From NCBI GenBank assembly GCA_900544995.1, contig UQXC01000011.1, forward strand, positions 1 to 44,375: DNA of 44,375 nucleotides. The letters run 5' to 3'. The DNA comes from an uncultured Collinsella sp. (lineage in GTDB: Bacteria; Actinomycetota; Coriobacteriia; Coriobacteriales; Coriobacteriaceae). The notes beneath the pieces are model-generated. The model saw only the letters and a program-made list of their open reading frames with translations, was not told the origin of the DNA and searched no databases. A program made the translations under genes and the position numbers. Shown piece after piece: positions 7,265 to 15,333 of this stretch (position 1 is its first letter; every line of letters begins with the position of its first letter).

Positions 7265-8500
7265 CTAGGGCCTGGGCGTTCCGCAGTTGCTACAGAACTT
7301 GCCGCCGTTTTCGCTACCGCAGTTGGGGCAGAACCACTTGGCCGGTGCCGGGGCGGGTGCGGGACTGCCACACTCGGGGCAGAACTTGCCGGTGTTGGTG
7401 GCACCGCAGCTGCAGGTCCACGTGCTGGCCGCAGGTGCGGCGGTAGGAGCCGGGGCGGGTGCCGGAGCCGGCTGCGGGGCGGCCTGCTGCTGTGCCTGGC
7501 CGGCGGCGAACAGCTGGCTGGCGTTCATGCCGCCCATGCCGCCCGCCATGCCCATGCCCATAAAGCCGGCCATCGCGCCGTTGGGGTTGGCGGCTGCCGC
7601 GCGCATCGCATCGCTCTGGGCGCTGGCGATGTTGGCGGCCGCCATGGTGGGATCGCGCATGACTGCGGCCTTCTGCAGGTCCTTGATCATCTGCTCGTCT
7701 TCTTGCGAGGCGGCGATGGAGTTGACGCCAAAGCTCACAATCTCGACGCCGCGCAGGTCGCGCCAGTCAGCGGAGAGGACCTCGTTGAGCGCGCGGGCGA
7801 GCTCGGTGGTGTGACCGGGAATGGCGCTGTAACGAATGCCCATCTCCGAGATCTTGGCAAAGGCGGGCTGCAGAGCGGTGAGCAGCTCGGACTTAAGCTG
7901 GCTGTCGATCTTATCGCGCGTGTAGCTATCGGTCACGTTGCCGCACACGTTGGTGTAGAACAACAGCGGGTTGGTGATGCGGTACGAATACTCGCCGTTG
8001 CAGCGCACGGAGATGTCGACGTCCAGGCCAATGTTGTTGTCGACCACGCGGAAGGGCACGGGCGAGGCGGTGCCGTACTTGTTGCCGATGATCTCCTTGG
8101 TGTTGATGAAGTAGACGCGCTGGTCCTTGCCTGCATCGCCGCCAAAGGTAAAACGGCTGCCGATATTGGCGAACGTTTCCTTGATGGAGTCGCCCAGGTT
8201 GCCGCTAAAGACGCTCGGCTCGCTGCCAGTATCGAAGACGAACTCGCCAGGCTCCAGCGCAACCTCGATGATCTTGCCGTTTTGCACCACGAGCATGCCC
8301 TGGCCGTCGTTGACGGCGATGACGGAACCGTTGGAGATAACGTTGTCCTCGCCGCGCGTGTTGGAGCTGCGGCCACCGGTACGTTTGCTGCCCTTGCAGG
8401 CCAAGACGTCGGCAGGCATCGATTCGCAGTAGATAAATTCCTTCCACTGGTCGGCCATGACGCCGCCGGCAGCTCCCAATCCAGCTTTCAAGAGTCCCAT
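7265..8500 (-). CDS. SPFH-domain protein with two C-terminal zinc ribbons (YdjI-like)
   Basis: 411 residues. An N-terminal SPFH/band-7-like region (residues ~15-290, with KEFIYCESMPADVLACKG and GEFVFDTGSEPSVFSGNLGD) resembles Bacillus YdjI and the family often labelled 'virion core protein'. A Met/Gly-rich stretch (GFMGMGMAGGMGGM), an Ala/Pro-rich linker and two CxxC zinc ribbons follow, CSCGATNTGKFCPECG and CPNCGSENGGKFCSNCG. YdjI-type proteins are membrane-associated scaffolds linked to envelope stress and PspA in Bacillus; a similar role here is inference. AAAGGAAG precedes the ATG. It is the last of three same-strand genes, all of whose products carry paired CxxC motifs, which suggests one complex. 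Confidence 0.85.
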   Translation of the reverse strand: MGLLKAGLGAAGGVMADQWKEFIYCESMPADVLACKGSKRTGGRSSNTRGEDNVISNGSVIAVNDGQGMLVVQNGKIIEVALEPGEFVFDTGSEPSVFSGNLGDSIKETFANIGSRFTFGGDAGKDQRVYFINTKEIIGNKYGTASPVPFRVVDNNIGLDVDISVRCNGEYSYRITNPLLFYTNVCGNVTDSYTRDKIDSQLKSELLTALQPAFAKISEMGIRYSAIPGHTTELARALNEVLSADWRDLRGVEIVSFGVNSIAASQEDEQMIKDLQKAAVMRDPTMAAANIASAQSDAMRAAAANPNGAMAGFMGMGMAGGMGGMNASQLFAAGQAQQQAAPQPAPAPAPAPTAAPAASTWTCSCGATNTGKFCPECGSPAPAPAPAKWFCPNCGSENGGKFCSNCGTPRP

Positions 8501-8548
8501 GGTGATCTTCCTTTCTCGTCAAAGGCCGGGTGGTATTGGTTGGATTGC

Positions 8549-9871
8549 TTAGTCGTCCTTGTCGTCTTTCATGACAACGGTGGTCTCGGTGTGGCTGAAG
8601 GTGTCGTGCTCCTCGGTCAGGTTGAGCTCGCCACAATACTCATCGGCATGGGTTGCTTCGTTGGCCGTCTTGAGCTGGCCTACCAGCAGCACGTCTGCGA
8701 TGACCACGATGATCAGCGGCGCGACGATGTTGATGAGGATGCCCTCGACATCAAAGGCGAGGTAGTCCGGATCGAAGGCGTTCTCTCCCATAAAGAGAAT
8801 CTGGGAGAGGACAAATCCGATCGCAAAGAACAGCACCGAGGCGATAGCGAGCTTGGGCTTGGAGCAGGGAAGCTCGCCGACCATGCGGCCGGTTTGGCCG
8901 TTCATAGCAAACAGGTAACTCTTGCCGTTCCACGAGGTAGAGAGCATCCACACGGGGAACAGGGCATAATCGTTTTCTTCCCAGGTGTAGTCGAGCTGCT
9001 TGCTTTCGACCGTGGCGTCGTCATATTCGTCGACGACGGTCTCGCGCAGGGCCGAGATCGTACTTTCTTCCATACGACGCTCGGCGCGCGCCTTGCAGGT
9101 TTCGCAATCCTCGTCATAGCGGTTGGCGATGTAGCCGGGCATATACGCGACCGAAAACGGGCGCAGCGCGTCGTAGTCAAACGGCTCGATGGCGTCCATG
9201 TGGCCGTCGGGCATCTTGGACGATCCGTCGACGGGCACGCGCTCAAACGAGATATTGCCTTTACGGTAGACGTCGTAGTGGTCGGTGGTCGTGACGGTGC
9301 GATCGGATTCCTCGGTTACGGTCTCGTTAGTTGCGTCGAAGCACACTTCGCCGTCCACGCGGGCACCGTAGAGCCAAAACGGCACGTAAACGCCTTGGAC
9401 TTCGTCGATATGGTTGCCGGTGACAAAGCTCTTGGGCAGCAGGATCTTGCCCTTGTAGTGCTTCTTGAGCGCGGTCATGACATCGTCGCGCCCGAGCTTA
9501 AACGGAATCACCAGGTCGGGTGAGAAGTCGCCCGAGAGCTGGCCGGGTGCCACGGCGGGGTTGCCGCAGTACGGACAGGTGGTGACGGCGACGGTGCCGT
9601 CCGAGATCAGTTCGGCGCCACACGACGAGCAGATATAGCCGGCGTTTTGAGCCAGCTCCTGCACGGCATCGTCGACAGCAGGCTTGGGGGCCGCGGTTGC
9701 GGCATCGGCTTTGGCATCTGCCTTGTCCTGGCGCTCGCGATAGAGAGCCTCGACTTCTTCGACTTCAAAACGCGAATCGCAGTAGTCGCAGACGAGCTTT
9801 TGCTCGGCACTGGCAAAGTGAAGGGGGCCGCCACATGCGGGGCACTGATAGTTGACGCTCTCGAAGGCCAT
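8549..9871 (-). CDS. Zinc-ribbon membrane protein (YdjG-like)
   Basis: 440 residues. The N-terminus holds a TFIIB-like zinc ribbon (CPAC ... CDYC, residues ~10-32), then an acidic/Ala linker and a second ribbon (CSSC ... CPYC, ~80-100). The central ~200 residues contain LVIPFKLGRDDVMTALKKHY and VQGVYVPFWLYGARVDGEV, which I associate with Bacillus YdjG-type proteins. Two transmembrane helices follow near the C-terminus (SVLFFAIGFVLSQILFMG; INIVAPLIIVVIADVLLVG), with a short charged tail. It probably sits in the membrane with the SPFH scaffold encoded downstream. The ribosome binding site is AAAGGA. The gap to the next gene is 48 bp and to the previous one 24 bp, consistent with one operon. Confidence 0.82.
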   Translation of the reverse strand: MAFESVNYQCPACGGPLHFASAEQKLVCDYCDSRFEVEEVEALYRERQDKADAKADAATAAPKPAVDDAVQELAQNAGYICSSCGAELISDGTVAVTTCPYCGNPAVAPGQLSGDFSPDLVIPFKLGRDDVMTALKKHYKGKILLPKSFVTGNHIDEVQGVYVPFWLYGARVDGEVCFDATNETVTEESDRTVTTTDHYDVYRKGNISFERVPVDGSSKMPDGHMDAIEPFDYDALRPFSVAYMPGYIANRYDEDCETCKARAERRMEESTISALRETVVDEYDDATVESKQLDYTWEENDYALFPVWMLSTSWNGKSYLFAMNGQTGRMVGELPCSKPKLAIASVLFFAIGFVLSQILFMGENAFDPDYLAFDVEGILINIVAPLIIVVIADVLLVGQLKTANEATHADEYCGELNLTEEHDTFSHTETTVVMKDDKDD

Positions 9872-9895
9872 GATCGGTCCTTTCGCTGCCGGAGG

Positions 9896-10633
9896 CTATG
9901 CGCCGATGGCGCCGCCGCAGTATTCGCAGCGCCCGCTGGCATCGGGAATGGTGGTTGCACCGCAGAAGGGGCAGGTGACCGCGGTCTTGGGGGCCTTAGC
10001 GGCCACGACGCTGTCGCGCGTTTCCTGACGCAGCTGCACCAGCGCGTCGCGGACCTCGGTTGCCTGGCGCTTGGCCTCGCGGTATTCGATGGAACCGCGC
10101 TGATCGATGGTGGAGTCGTTCACGCGCAGGTTGATCTCGGTAAAGTACGGCGTGTTGACGTGGATGGTCAGGTTAAAGTCGTAATCCAGGTCGTAGCGCG
10201 GCGGATTGTAGCTCTCGCGTTCGCCGTCTTTTGTCTCGCGATAGATCTCGGTGCGGTGTTCGTCAATATCCATATCGCAGCCGAGTACCTGCGAGAACTC
10301 GATGATGTCGGGATTGGCGTCGCGCCAGCGGCTCTGCGAAGTGATGATCAGCAGACCCGCGTCTTCGTCGAGCATGATGTTGGTGCGCCCGGCAGAGAGC
10401 GTGCGCGTAGGGTTGAATGAAGCCAGGCGCTCGGCATTGGCCTCGCGGTAGGCGAGTTGCTCGCGGATATCGTCCGCGGTGCTGGAGCGATAGCCGTGGA
10501 AGTAGGGAGAGAGCTTGCCGGCGCACTCTTTGCACAGGTAGCCTTCGTTTATTTTGGTCTTTCCCAAAAGCCCCAGCTCGGTACCGCAAATCGCGCATTC
10601 TTTCTTTTCGAACATCTTGTCAAAGAAGCCCAT
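9896..10633 (-). CDS. DUF4428 domain protein with terminal zinc ribbons
   Basis: 245 residues. The N-terminal ~60 residues form a DUF4428-type treble-clef/zinc domain (CAICGTELGLLGKTKINEGY ... CKEC). A middle region of mixed strands includes a LDYDFNLTIHVNTPYFTEINLRV segment. A helical stretch and a C-terminal zinc ribbon follow (CPFC ... CEYC). There is no signal peptide or transmembrane helix. GGGAGG precedes the ATG and it is the first gene of the SPFH operon. No enzyme motif is visible; a structural or adaptor role with the two downstream zinc-ribbon proteins is likely. The C-terminal CPFCGATTIPDASGRCEYCG ribbon is of the same style as those in the two partners. Confidence 0.8.
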   Translation of the reverse strand: MGFFDKMFEKKECAICGTELGLLGKTKINEGYLCKECAGKLSPYFHGYRSSTADDIREQLAYREANAERLASFNPTRTLSAGRTNIMLDEDAGLLIITSQSRWRDANPDIIEFSQVLGCDMDIDEHRTEIYRETKDGERESYNPPRYDLDYDFNLTIHVNTPYFTEINLRVNDSTIDQRGSIEYREAKRQATEVRDALVQLRQETRDSVVAAKAPKTAVTCPFCGATTIPDASGRCEYCGGAIGA

Positions 10634-10751
10634 GGCTGCCTCCCATCAACAGGTAGCGTGTGTCACTTTTGATGATGGGGGAGTGCGCGATCTTTCACGA
10701 TACCCAGACGGCTCAACGAGTCTCCACAACTGGGACAGATGGCCCATTTTT

Positions 10752-10823
10752 GACTAGTCGTTGGGGACGTTCTTAAACGACTAGTCGCTGGGCGCCACTC
10801 AATGGACGTACTTAAATGAGTGG
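10752..10823. repeat. Two tandem hairpins with constant GGACGTNCTTA loop
   Basis: The first hairpin has a perfect 11-bp stem GACTAGTCGTT (10752-10762) / AACGACTAGTC (10776-10786) around the loop GGGGACGTTCTTA. The second has CCACTCA (10795-10801) / TGAGTGG (10817-10823) around a loop containing GGACGTACTTAA. Stems differ and loops agree, as at 15303 and 35354. The second hairpin runs into the start of the truncated LuxR-type frame. Confidence 0.8.
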
Positions 10824-11074
10824 TGGAGGCCGCGGAGCCCACGTCCGATGAACGCCTCGATGCTTTCGTCGCCACCTTTGGGCTTACAGAGCGCGAGTGC
10901 GATATTCTTGAGGTCTTGGTCGTTTCGGACCAGAGCGTTCAGGACATTGCCACAACGCTCTTCCTTTCGCGCTCCACGCTCTATCGCCACATTTCTTCGA
11001 TCAACAAAAAAGCCGGTATCGCCTCGCGCGTGGCCCTTATCAACTTCTTCTGGTCCTGGACACCCAAGGACTAG
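10823..11074 (+). pseudogene. 3' remnant of a LuxR-family regulator (HTH only)
   Basis: This frame encodes about 83 residues that are essentially one LuxR-type helix-turn-helix: TERECDILEVL, VQDIATTLFLSRSTLYRHIS, INKKAGIASRVALINFFW. Full-length Coriobacterial regulators of this type carry a large N-terminal membrane domain, which is missing here. In-frame stop TGA (10817-10819) lies right at the junction, and the upstream sequence is the tandem hairpin repeat, so the 5' part seems to have been lost and replaced by repeats. Possible GTG starts at 10820/10823 have no convincing ribosome binding site. It could still be expressed as a stand-alone DNA-binding domain, but a decayed gene is more likely. 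Confidence 0.6.
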
Positions 11075-11088
11075 CTAATCCTCCAATA

Positions 11089-11155
11089 AGTTGCGGTGGA
11101 ATAGTCCCTAAATTAAAGTCACGGGGCTTTAAACAGGAACTATTCCACCGCAACT
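11089..11155. repeat. Long hairpin, TTGCGGTG family
   Basis: A perfect 17-bp stem AGTTGCGGTGGAATAGT (11089-11105) / ACTATTCCACCGCAACT (11139-11155) encloses a second small stem TTAAAG/CTTTAA. The stem-proximal TTGCGGTG-AATAG recurs in the hairpin at 42587-42649. It lies between the LuxR-type remnant and the convergent mgtA end and may terminate either. Confidence 0.7.
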
Positions 11156-11240
11156 GCTGGGGGGATAGACTGCGGCGTCGACAACGGTGTCGACGTCGGC
11201 AGAGGCGTCGTCAGCTGGCAGGGTGTTTTCCGTCTACTTG

Positions 11241-14009
11241 CTACAGCAGCTCGCCGTGGCGTGCAATGTAGCGGCGCTTTGCCAGCTGAGTGAGCGCGAT
11301 GTAGGCGGTGACGATGCCGACGAGCAGCGCGAAAAAGCTCGCGGGCAGCGCCATGAGGCCGAGCGCGTCGGCGATGGGGCTTGCCGGCAGCCAGGTGACG
11401 AGCGCCAGGCCCAGCACGGTAAGAACGCACAATGCGGGCGCGGCGTGGTCGCGCGGGCTCGGCAGATGCGGGGAGCGCAGCATGTGGACCACGAGTGTCT
11501 GCGACCACATGGACTCGACAAACCAGCCGCTCTGGAAGAGCGCAGCAAAGGTCGCCATACCCGCGACGTCGTCCGCGGCGGCAAGCTCGGACCAGCTTGC
11601 GTCCACGGCGGCGGGGCACACGACAAAGAAGAGCGCGGCGAAGGTCACGATGTCAAACAGCGAGCTCACGGGGCCCAGCTCGAGCATAAAGCCCTTGATG
11701 GACGCGGCGTCCCAGGCACGCGGGCGGGCAGTCCAGGCGTCATCGACGGTGTCCCACGGCAGTGCGATGCACACGATCTCGTAGACCAGCGACAGCAGTA
11801 CCAGCTGCAGGGCGCTCATGGGCAAAAACGGCAAGAACAGGCTCGCGACGGTCACGGACAGCACATTGCCAAAGTTGGAGCTCACCGTGGTCTTGAGGTA
11901 CTTGAGCAGGTTGCCGTAAGTGCGGCGGCCTTCGATGATGCCGCGCTCGAGCACGCCCAGGTCCTTCTGAAGCAAGATGATATCGGCGGATTCCTTGGCA
12001 ATATCGACGGCCGAATCGACCGAGATACCGCAATCGCTCGCACGCATGGCGGCGGCGTCGTTGATGCCGTCGCCCATAAAGCCCACGGTGTGGCCGAGCA
12101 TCTCGCGCATGACACGTACCAGGCGCGCCTTCTGCAGCGGTGAGAGCTTGGCGAAGAGGTGGGTTTTCTCGGCGCGCTCGGCAAGTTCGGCGTCATCGAG
12201 CGCATCGATCTCGGAGCCGAGCAAGACATTGCTCGCATCGATACCAATCTGCTCGCAGACGGTGGCGGCGACGCGGTCGTTGTCGCCGGTTAGGACCTTG
12301 ACCGCCACGCCCTTGGCCTCGAGGGTGGCGACGGCGCCCGCGGCACTTGCTTTGGGCGGATCGAGGAAGGCCAAAAAGCCCATCAGCACCATGTCGCACT
12401 CGTCGGCGATGCCAAACTCGCCCACGCAGTGCGGATTGGTCTTCTGCGCCACAGCAATTACGCGTAAGCCCTCGGCGTTAAGTCCGGCGATCTGCTTGCG
12501 AATCTGGGCGAGCTTATCTTCGGTGAGCGGCTGGGTGATGCCATCGACTTCGACAAAGGAGCAGATCTCGAGCATCTCTTCGGCAGCGCCCTTGGTGACC
12601 ATCTGGGTTTTGCCTTGGGCGTCGGCTACAACTACGCTCAGGCGACGGCGCGAGAAATCGAAGGGCACCTCGTCGACCTTGGTGTAGCGGTCGCGCAGGC
12701 TCTGGCCCAGCATGGAATCTGGGACGACGGTCGAGGGCGTCACGTCGGCACGGTCAATTACGGCCAGGTCGATAAGGTTCTTGAGGCCGGTCTGGAAGAA
12801 GCTGTTCAAAAACGCATGGCGCAGCACGCGTGTGTCCTCGTTGCCGTCGGTGTTGAGGTAGCGCTCGAGCACGATGCAGTCTTCGGTGAGGGTGCCGGTC
12901 TTGTCGCAGCACAGGACGTCCATCGCGCCGAGGTTTTGAATCGCCGGCAGCTCCTTGACGATAACCTGGCGACGGGCGAGGTCCTTGGCGCCCTGCGACA
13001 GGCTCGTGGTCACGATGACGGGAAGCATCTGCGGCGTGATGCCCACGGCCACGCTCGTGGCGAACAGCAGCGCGTCGATGACGTTGCCCTTGGTGGCGGC
13101 GTTGATGGCAAAGACGGCCGGCGCCATAACGAGCATGAGGCGTACGAGCAACATGGAGACGCTCGAGACGCCGCGGTCAAACGCGCTCTTCTCGCCGCGC
13201 CCGTTGAGCGTCTTGGCGATGCCGCCCAGGTAGGTGTCCGAGCCGGTGGCAACGACAAGCGCTATGGCGGTGCCGTTTTGCACGGAGGTGCCGGTAAAGA
13301 CGATGTTCTTGCAGGCAGAGAGCGGCAATGCGGAGCCGTCGGCACCCTCGACGACAGTGACGGCGGCGGTCTTCTCGACGGCTTCGCTCTCGCCGGTGAG
13401 TGCGGACTCGATCACAAACAGGTCGCGTGCGGTGATGATGCGGGCATCGGCCGGCACCATATCGCCGGCAGAGAGGCGGATCACATCGCCGGGGACGAGC
13501 TCGTCGAAGGGGGTCTCGACGCGCTCGTCGTCACGTAGGGCGCAGCAGGTGTTGGAGACCAGGTCCTTGAGGGCTTCGGCCGCATTGCCGCTGCGGGCTT
13601 CCTGGATAAACTTCATGCCGCCCGATACCAACAGCATGATGCCGATGACGATGACCGTGGAGGGGTCGCGCTGTGGCTCGGGCACGGCGAGCACGTCGAT
13701 GTAGAGCGAGACCAGCGCGAGCGCGGCGAGGATGCCGGCGAAGGGATCGATGAACGCGTCGGCGATGCGGCGGGCGAGCGTTTTGGTCGTTGCCTCGATG
13801 GTGTTGGGGCCGACGGCGTTCAGGCGATCGGTTGCCTGCTCGGCGGTGAGGCCGTTTGCCGGGGCGTCAAGCAGTACGAGGGCGTCCTCGGCACTATGGG
13901 TGGCGGCGAATATGGTGTTCTTGGACAGGCCGGTATGAGCGGCAGGGCGCGCCGTGCGGCGGCGCTTGGAGATGGCTTCGAGTACCGTGGCGGTTTTGAG
14001 CATCAGCAT
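11241..14009 (-). CDS. mgtA: Magnesium-translocating P-type ATPase (MgtA/MgtB type)
   Basis: A 922-residue P-type (P3B) ATPase that imports Mg2+ across the cytoplasmic membrane at the expense of ATP. All signature motifs are present: cation-ATPase N-domain, TGES (ALTGESEAVEK) in the actuator domain, phosphorylation motif DKTGTLTED with Asp369, a nucleotide-binding region with KGAAEEM, the hinge motif GDGINDAAAM, and the C-terminal membrane bundle. ASDCGISVDSAVDIAKESAD after the hinge is characteristic of MgtA/B. AAGGAGGACCCT precedes the ATG. It is monocistronic, with a promoter at ~14288-14316 and a ~270-nt leader that contains a short ORF, reminiscent of enterobacterial mgtA control. mgtA versus mgtB naming is not resolvable from sequence alone. 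Confidence 0.93.
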   Translation of the reverse strand: MLMLKTATVLEAISKRRRTARPAAHTGLSKNTIFAATHSAEDALVLLDAPANGLTAEQATDRLNAVGPNTIEATTKTLARRIADAFIDPFAGILAALALVSLYIDVLAVPEPQRDPSTVIVIGIMLLVSGGMKFIQEARSGNAAEALKDLVSNTCCALRDDERVETPFDELVPGDVIRLSAGDMVPADARIITARDLFVIESALTGESEAVEKTAAVTVVEGADGSALPLSACKNIVFTGTSVQNGTAIALVVATGSDTYLGGIAKTLNGRGEKSAFDRGVSSVSMLLVRLMLVMAPAVFAINAATKGNVIDALLFATSVAVGITPQMLPVIVTTSLSQGAKDLARRQVIVKELPAIQNLGAMDVLCCDKTGTLTEDCIVLERYLNTDGNEDTRVLRHAFLNSFFQTGLKNLIDLAVIDRADVTPSTVVPDSMLGQSLRDRYTKVDEVPFDFSRRRLSVVVADAQGKTQMVTKGAAEEMLEICSFVEVDGITQPLTEDKLAQIRKQIAGLNAEGLRVIAVAQKTNPHCVGEFGIADECDMVLMGFLAFLDPPKASAAGAVATLEAKGVAVKVLTGDNDRVAATVCEQIGIDASNVLLGSEIDALDDAELAERAEKTHLFAKLSPLQKARLVRVMREMLGHTVGFMGDGINDAAAMRASDCGISVDSAVDIAKESADIILLQKDLGVLERGIIEGRRTYGNLLKYLKTTVSSNFGNVLSVTVASLFLPFLPMSALQLVLLSLVYEIVCIALPWDTVDDAWTARPRAWDAASIKGFMLELGPVSSLFDIVTFAALFFVVCPAAVDASWSELAAADDVAGMATFAALFQSGWFVESMWSQTLVVHMLRSPHLPSPRDHAAPALCVLTVLGLALVTWLPASPIADALGLMALPASFFALLVGIVTAYIALTQLAKRRYIARHGELL

Positions 14010-14094
14010 AGGGTCCTCCTTGTTGAAGGGAGTTAGCGTACGTGTCGTATTTGCTTCAAAAAACCTAGATGTCGCTCACGTCAAGCTCTTGAGT

Positions 14095-14122
14095 CCACAA
14101 AGGGTGCAGCGCGCCTTTGTGG
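14095..14122. repeat. CCACAAAGG hairpin inside the mgtA leader
   Basis: A perfect 9-bp stem CCACAAAGG (14095-14103) / CCTTTGTGG (14114-14122) with a 10-nt loop sits between the leader ORF and mgtA. The same stem core appears in the hairpins at 2071 and 39171. In the transcript it could serve as an anti-terminator partner or be a repeat insertion. Confidence 0.65.
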
Positions 14123-14148
14123 TGGTTTTGGCGATCTGCCGGTGGCGT

Positions 14149-14220
14149 TTATGCGTGTGCGGAGTCCTCGCGGCGTGCCGAGGGCGACATGCAGGTTTTT
14201 CGACTAGGACTGCCTTCCAT
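14149..14220 (-). CDS. Putative 23-residue leader peptide of mgtA
   Basis: A short frame on the minus strand starts with ATG at 14220-14218 and stops with TAA at 14151-14149, encoding 23 residues that begin MEGSPSRKTC and end REDSAHA. It has the strongest ribosome binding site in the area, AGGAGG (14232-14227), 6 nt before the ATG, and lies ~60 nt downstream of the predicted mgtA promoter and ~140 nt before the mgtA start. A small hairpin (CCTCG/CGAGG) lies within its second half. In Salmonella the mgtA leader encodes the proline-containing peptide MgtL, whose translation controls attenuation. This peptide also has two Ser-Pro-Ser motifs, though its sequence is otherwise unrelated. Function is inferred from position and ribosome binding site only. 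Confidence 0.55.
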   Translation of the reverse strand: MEGSPSRKTCMSPSARREDSAHA

Positions 14221-14287
14221 GGCACACCTCCTAAAGGTTGAGCGCAGCGCGCTTTGGGTATCTCGTACCCCTTTTTAATCCGCCCGT

Positions 14288-14316
14288 ATTCTTGATGAGG
14301 GGGTTTGCGATGTCAA
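14288..14316 (-). promoter_or_regulatory. Putative mgtA promoter
   Basis: On the minus strand a perfect -35 TTGACA (14316-14311) and AAGAAT (14293-14288) are 17 bp apart. Initiation near 14281 would give a leader of about 270 nt, including a GGGTA/TACCC hairpin (14256-14270), the leader ORF and the CCACAAAGG hairpin. Confidence 0.6.
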
Positions 14317-14445
14317 CCCCATTGTTCGGAAAACCATTGCCCCCGACAAAGCCTTTACAGAATGCCGTGGCCTCAAAGCGTACCCGCATCGACGCTTCGC
14401 CTGCGCTAAACTGGAAGCACGTACGCGATTACGAGAGGAGCCCTC

Positions 14446-15129
14446 ATGGAGGCTTACAAGCAAGAGTTCATCAAGTTCATGGTTGAGTCCGACGTTCTTA
14501 AGTTCGGCAGCATTACGCTCAAGAGCGGCCGTCAGTCCCCGTTCTTTATGAACGCCGGCGCTTATGTGACGGGCTATCAGCTCAAGAAGCTGGGCGAGTA
14601 TTACGCTCAGGCCATCCACGATAACTTTGGCGATGATTTTGACGTCCTGTTTGGACCTGCCTACAAGGGTATTCCGCTGGCCGTCGTGACCGCCATTGCC
14701 TACCACGAGCTGTACGGCAAGGAGGTCAAGTACTGCTGCGACCGCAAGGAGGCCAAGGACCACGGTGCCGATAAGGGCAACCTGCTGGGCTATGAGCCGC
14801 AGGACGGCGACCGTGTGGTCATGGTCGAGGACGTCACCACCAGCGGTAAGTCCATCGACGAGACCTATCCCAAGGTTAAGGCTGCTGCCGATGTCGAGAT
14901 CAAGGGCCTCATCGTGTCCCTCAACCGCATGGAGGTCGGCAAGGGCGGCGTGACCACCGCGCAGAAGGAGATCGAGGCAAAGTACGGTTTCCCCGTCGCG
15001 AGCATCGTTTCCATGGCCGAGGTCGTCGAGACCCTCTACAACCACGAGATCGACGGCAAGGTCGTCATCGATGACGAACTCAAGACGGCCATCGACGCCT
15101 ACTACGAGCAGTACGGAGCTCGGGAGTAG
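14446..15129 (+). CDS. pyrE: Orotate phosphoribosyltransferase
   Basis: PyrE converts orotate and PRPP to orotidine 5'-phosphate in de novo pyrimidine synthesis, in the cytosol. The 227-residue sequence has the N-terminal LKSGRQSPFFMNAG orotate-binding segment, the FGPAYKGIPLA loop, KYCCDRKEAKDHG of the flexible catalytic loop and the PRPP-binding motif RVVMVEDVTTSGKS (residues ~123-136). GAGAGGAG precedes the ATG. The gene stands alone between divergent mgtA and the convergent RpiR-like gene, separate from other pyrimidine genes. Its stop codon TAG shares its last base with the first base of a structured intergenic element. Confidence 0.96.
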   Translation: MEAYKQEFIKFMVESDVLKFGSITLKSGRQSPFFMNAGAYVTGYQLKKLGEYYAQAIHDNFGDDFDVLFGPAYKGIPLAVVTAIAYHELYGKEVKYCCDRKEAKDHGADKGNLLGYEPQDGDRVVMVEDVTTSGKSIDETYPKVKAAADVEIKGLIVSLNRMEVGKGGVTTAQKEIEAKYGFPVASIVSMAEVVETLYNHEIDGKVVIDDELKTAIDAYYEQYGARE

Positions 15130-15300
15130 TTACGGCGTTTTACCAAACGCCGTAACAGCTCGACGCTGCGCGGGCCGCATTTGGACAATCTGACGTTCAA
15201 CTTCAAGGGCGCGACCAGAAGGTCAGCGCCCTTTCGTTTCACGTCACCTTGTCACAAATGCGACCCGCTCGCTGGCGTTGCCAAAACATCGGCGTTGCCG
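15129..15300 (+). repeat. Structured intergenic element, copy 1 (after pyrE)
   Basis: Stem 1: GTTACGGCGTTT (15129-15140) / AAACGCCGTAAC (15145-15156) with loop TACC. Connecting bases CGACGCTGCGCG follow. Stem 2: CGCATTTG-G-ACAA (15176-15188) pairs with TTGT-C-(a)-CAAATGCG (15249-15262). Enclosed stem 3: AAGGGCGC-GACC (15205-15216) pairs across loop AGAA with GGTC-(a)-GCGCCCTT (15221-15233). The tail shares GCTCGCTG and GCGTTGCC with the other copies. Compared with the copies at 17401 and 35169, the stem bases differ but pairing, loops and the position of the bulged bases are kept. Confidence 0.8.
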
Positions 15301-15302
15301 TG

Positions 15303-15333
15303 GTAGTCATTGAGGACGTTCTTAAATGACTAC
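15303..15333. repeat. Hairpin with GAGGACGTTCTTA loop
   Basis: Stem GTAGTCATT / AATGACTAC with a 13-nt loop GAGGACGTTCTTA follows copy 1 of the structured element and overlaps the 3' end of the RpiR-like frame (stop at 15330). The same GTAGTCATT start follows the other two copies. Confidence 0.75.

Noticed and set aside
7175..9523. Long plus-strand open frame (782 codons) opposite the SPFH operon
   Set aside because: It mirrors the two minus-strand genes, has low-complexity Gly/Ala/Val/Asp composition and no motif. It is a shadow caused by high-GC codon bias.
14009..14281. M-box magnesium riboswitch in the mgtA leader
   Set aside because: The leader is long enough, but I could not identify the conserved M-box helices or core; a covariance search would be needed.
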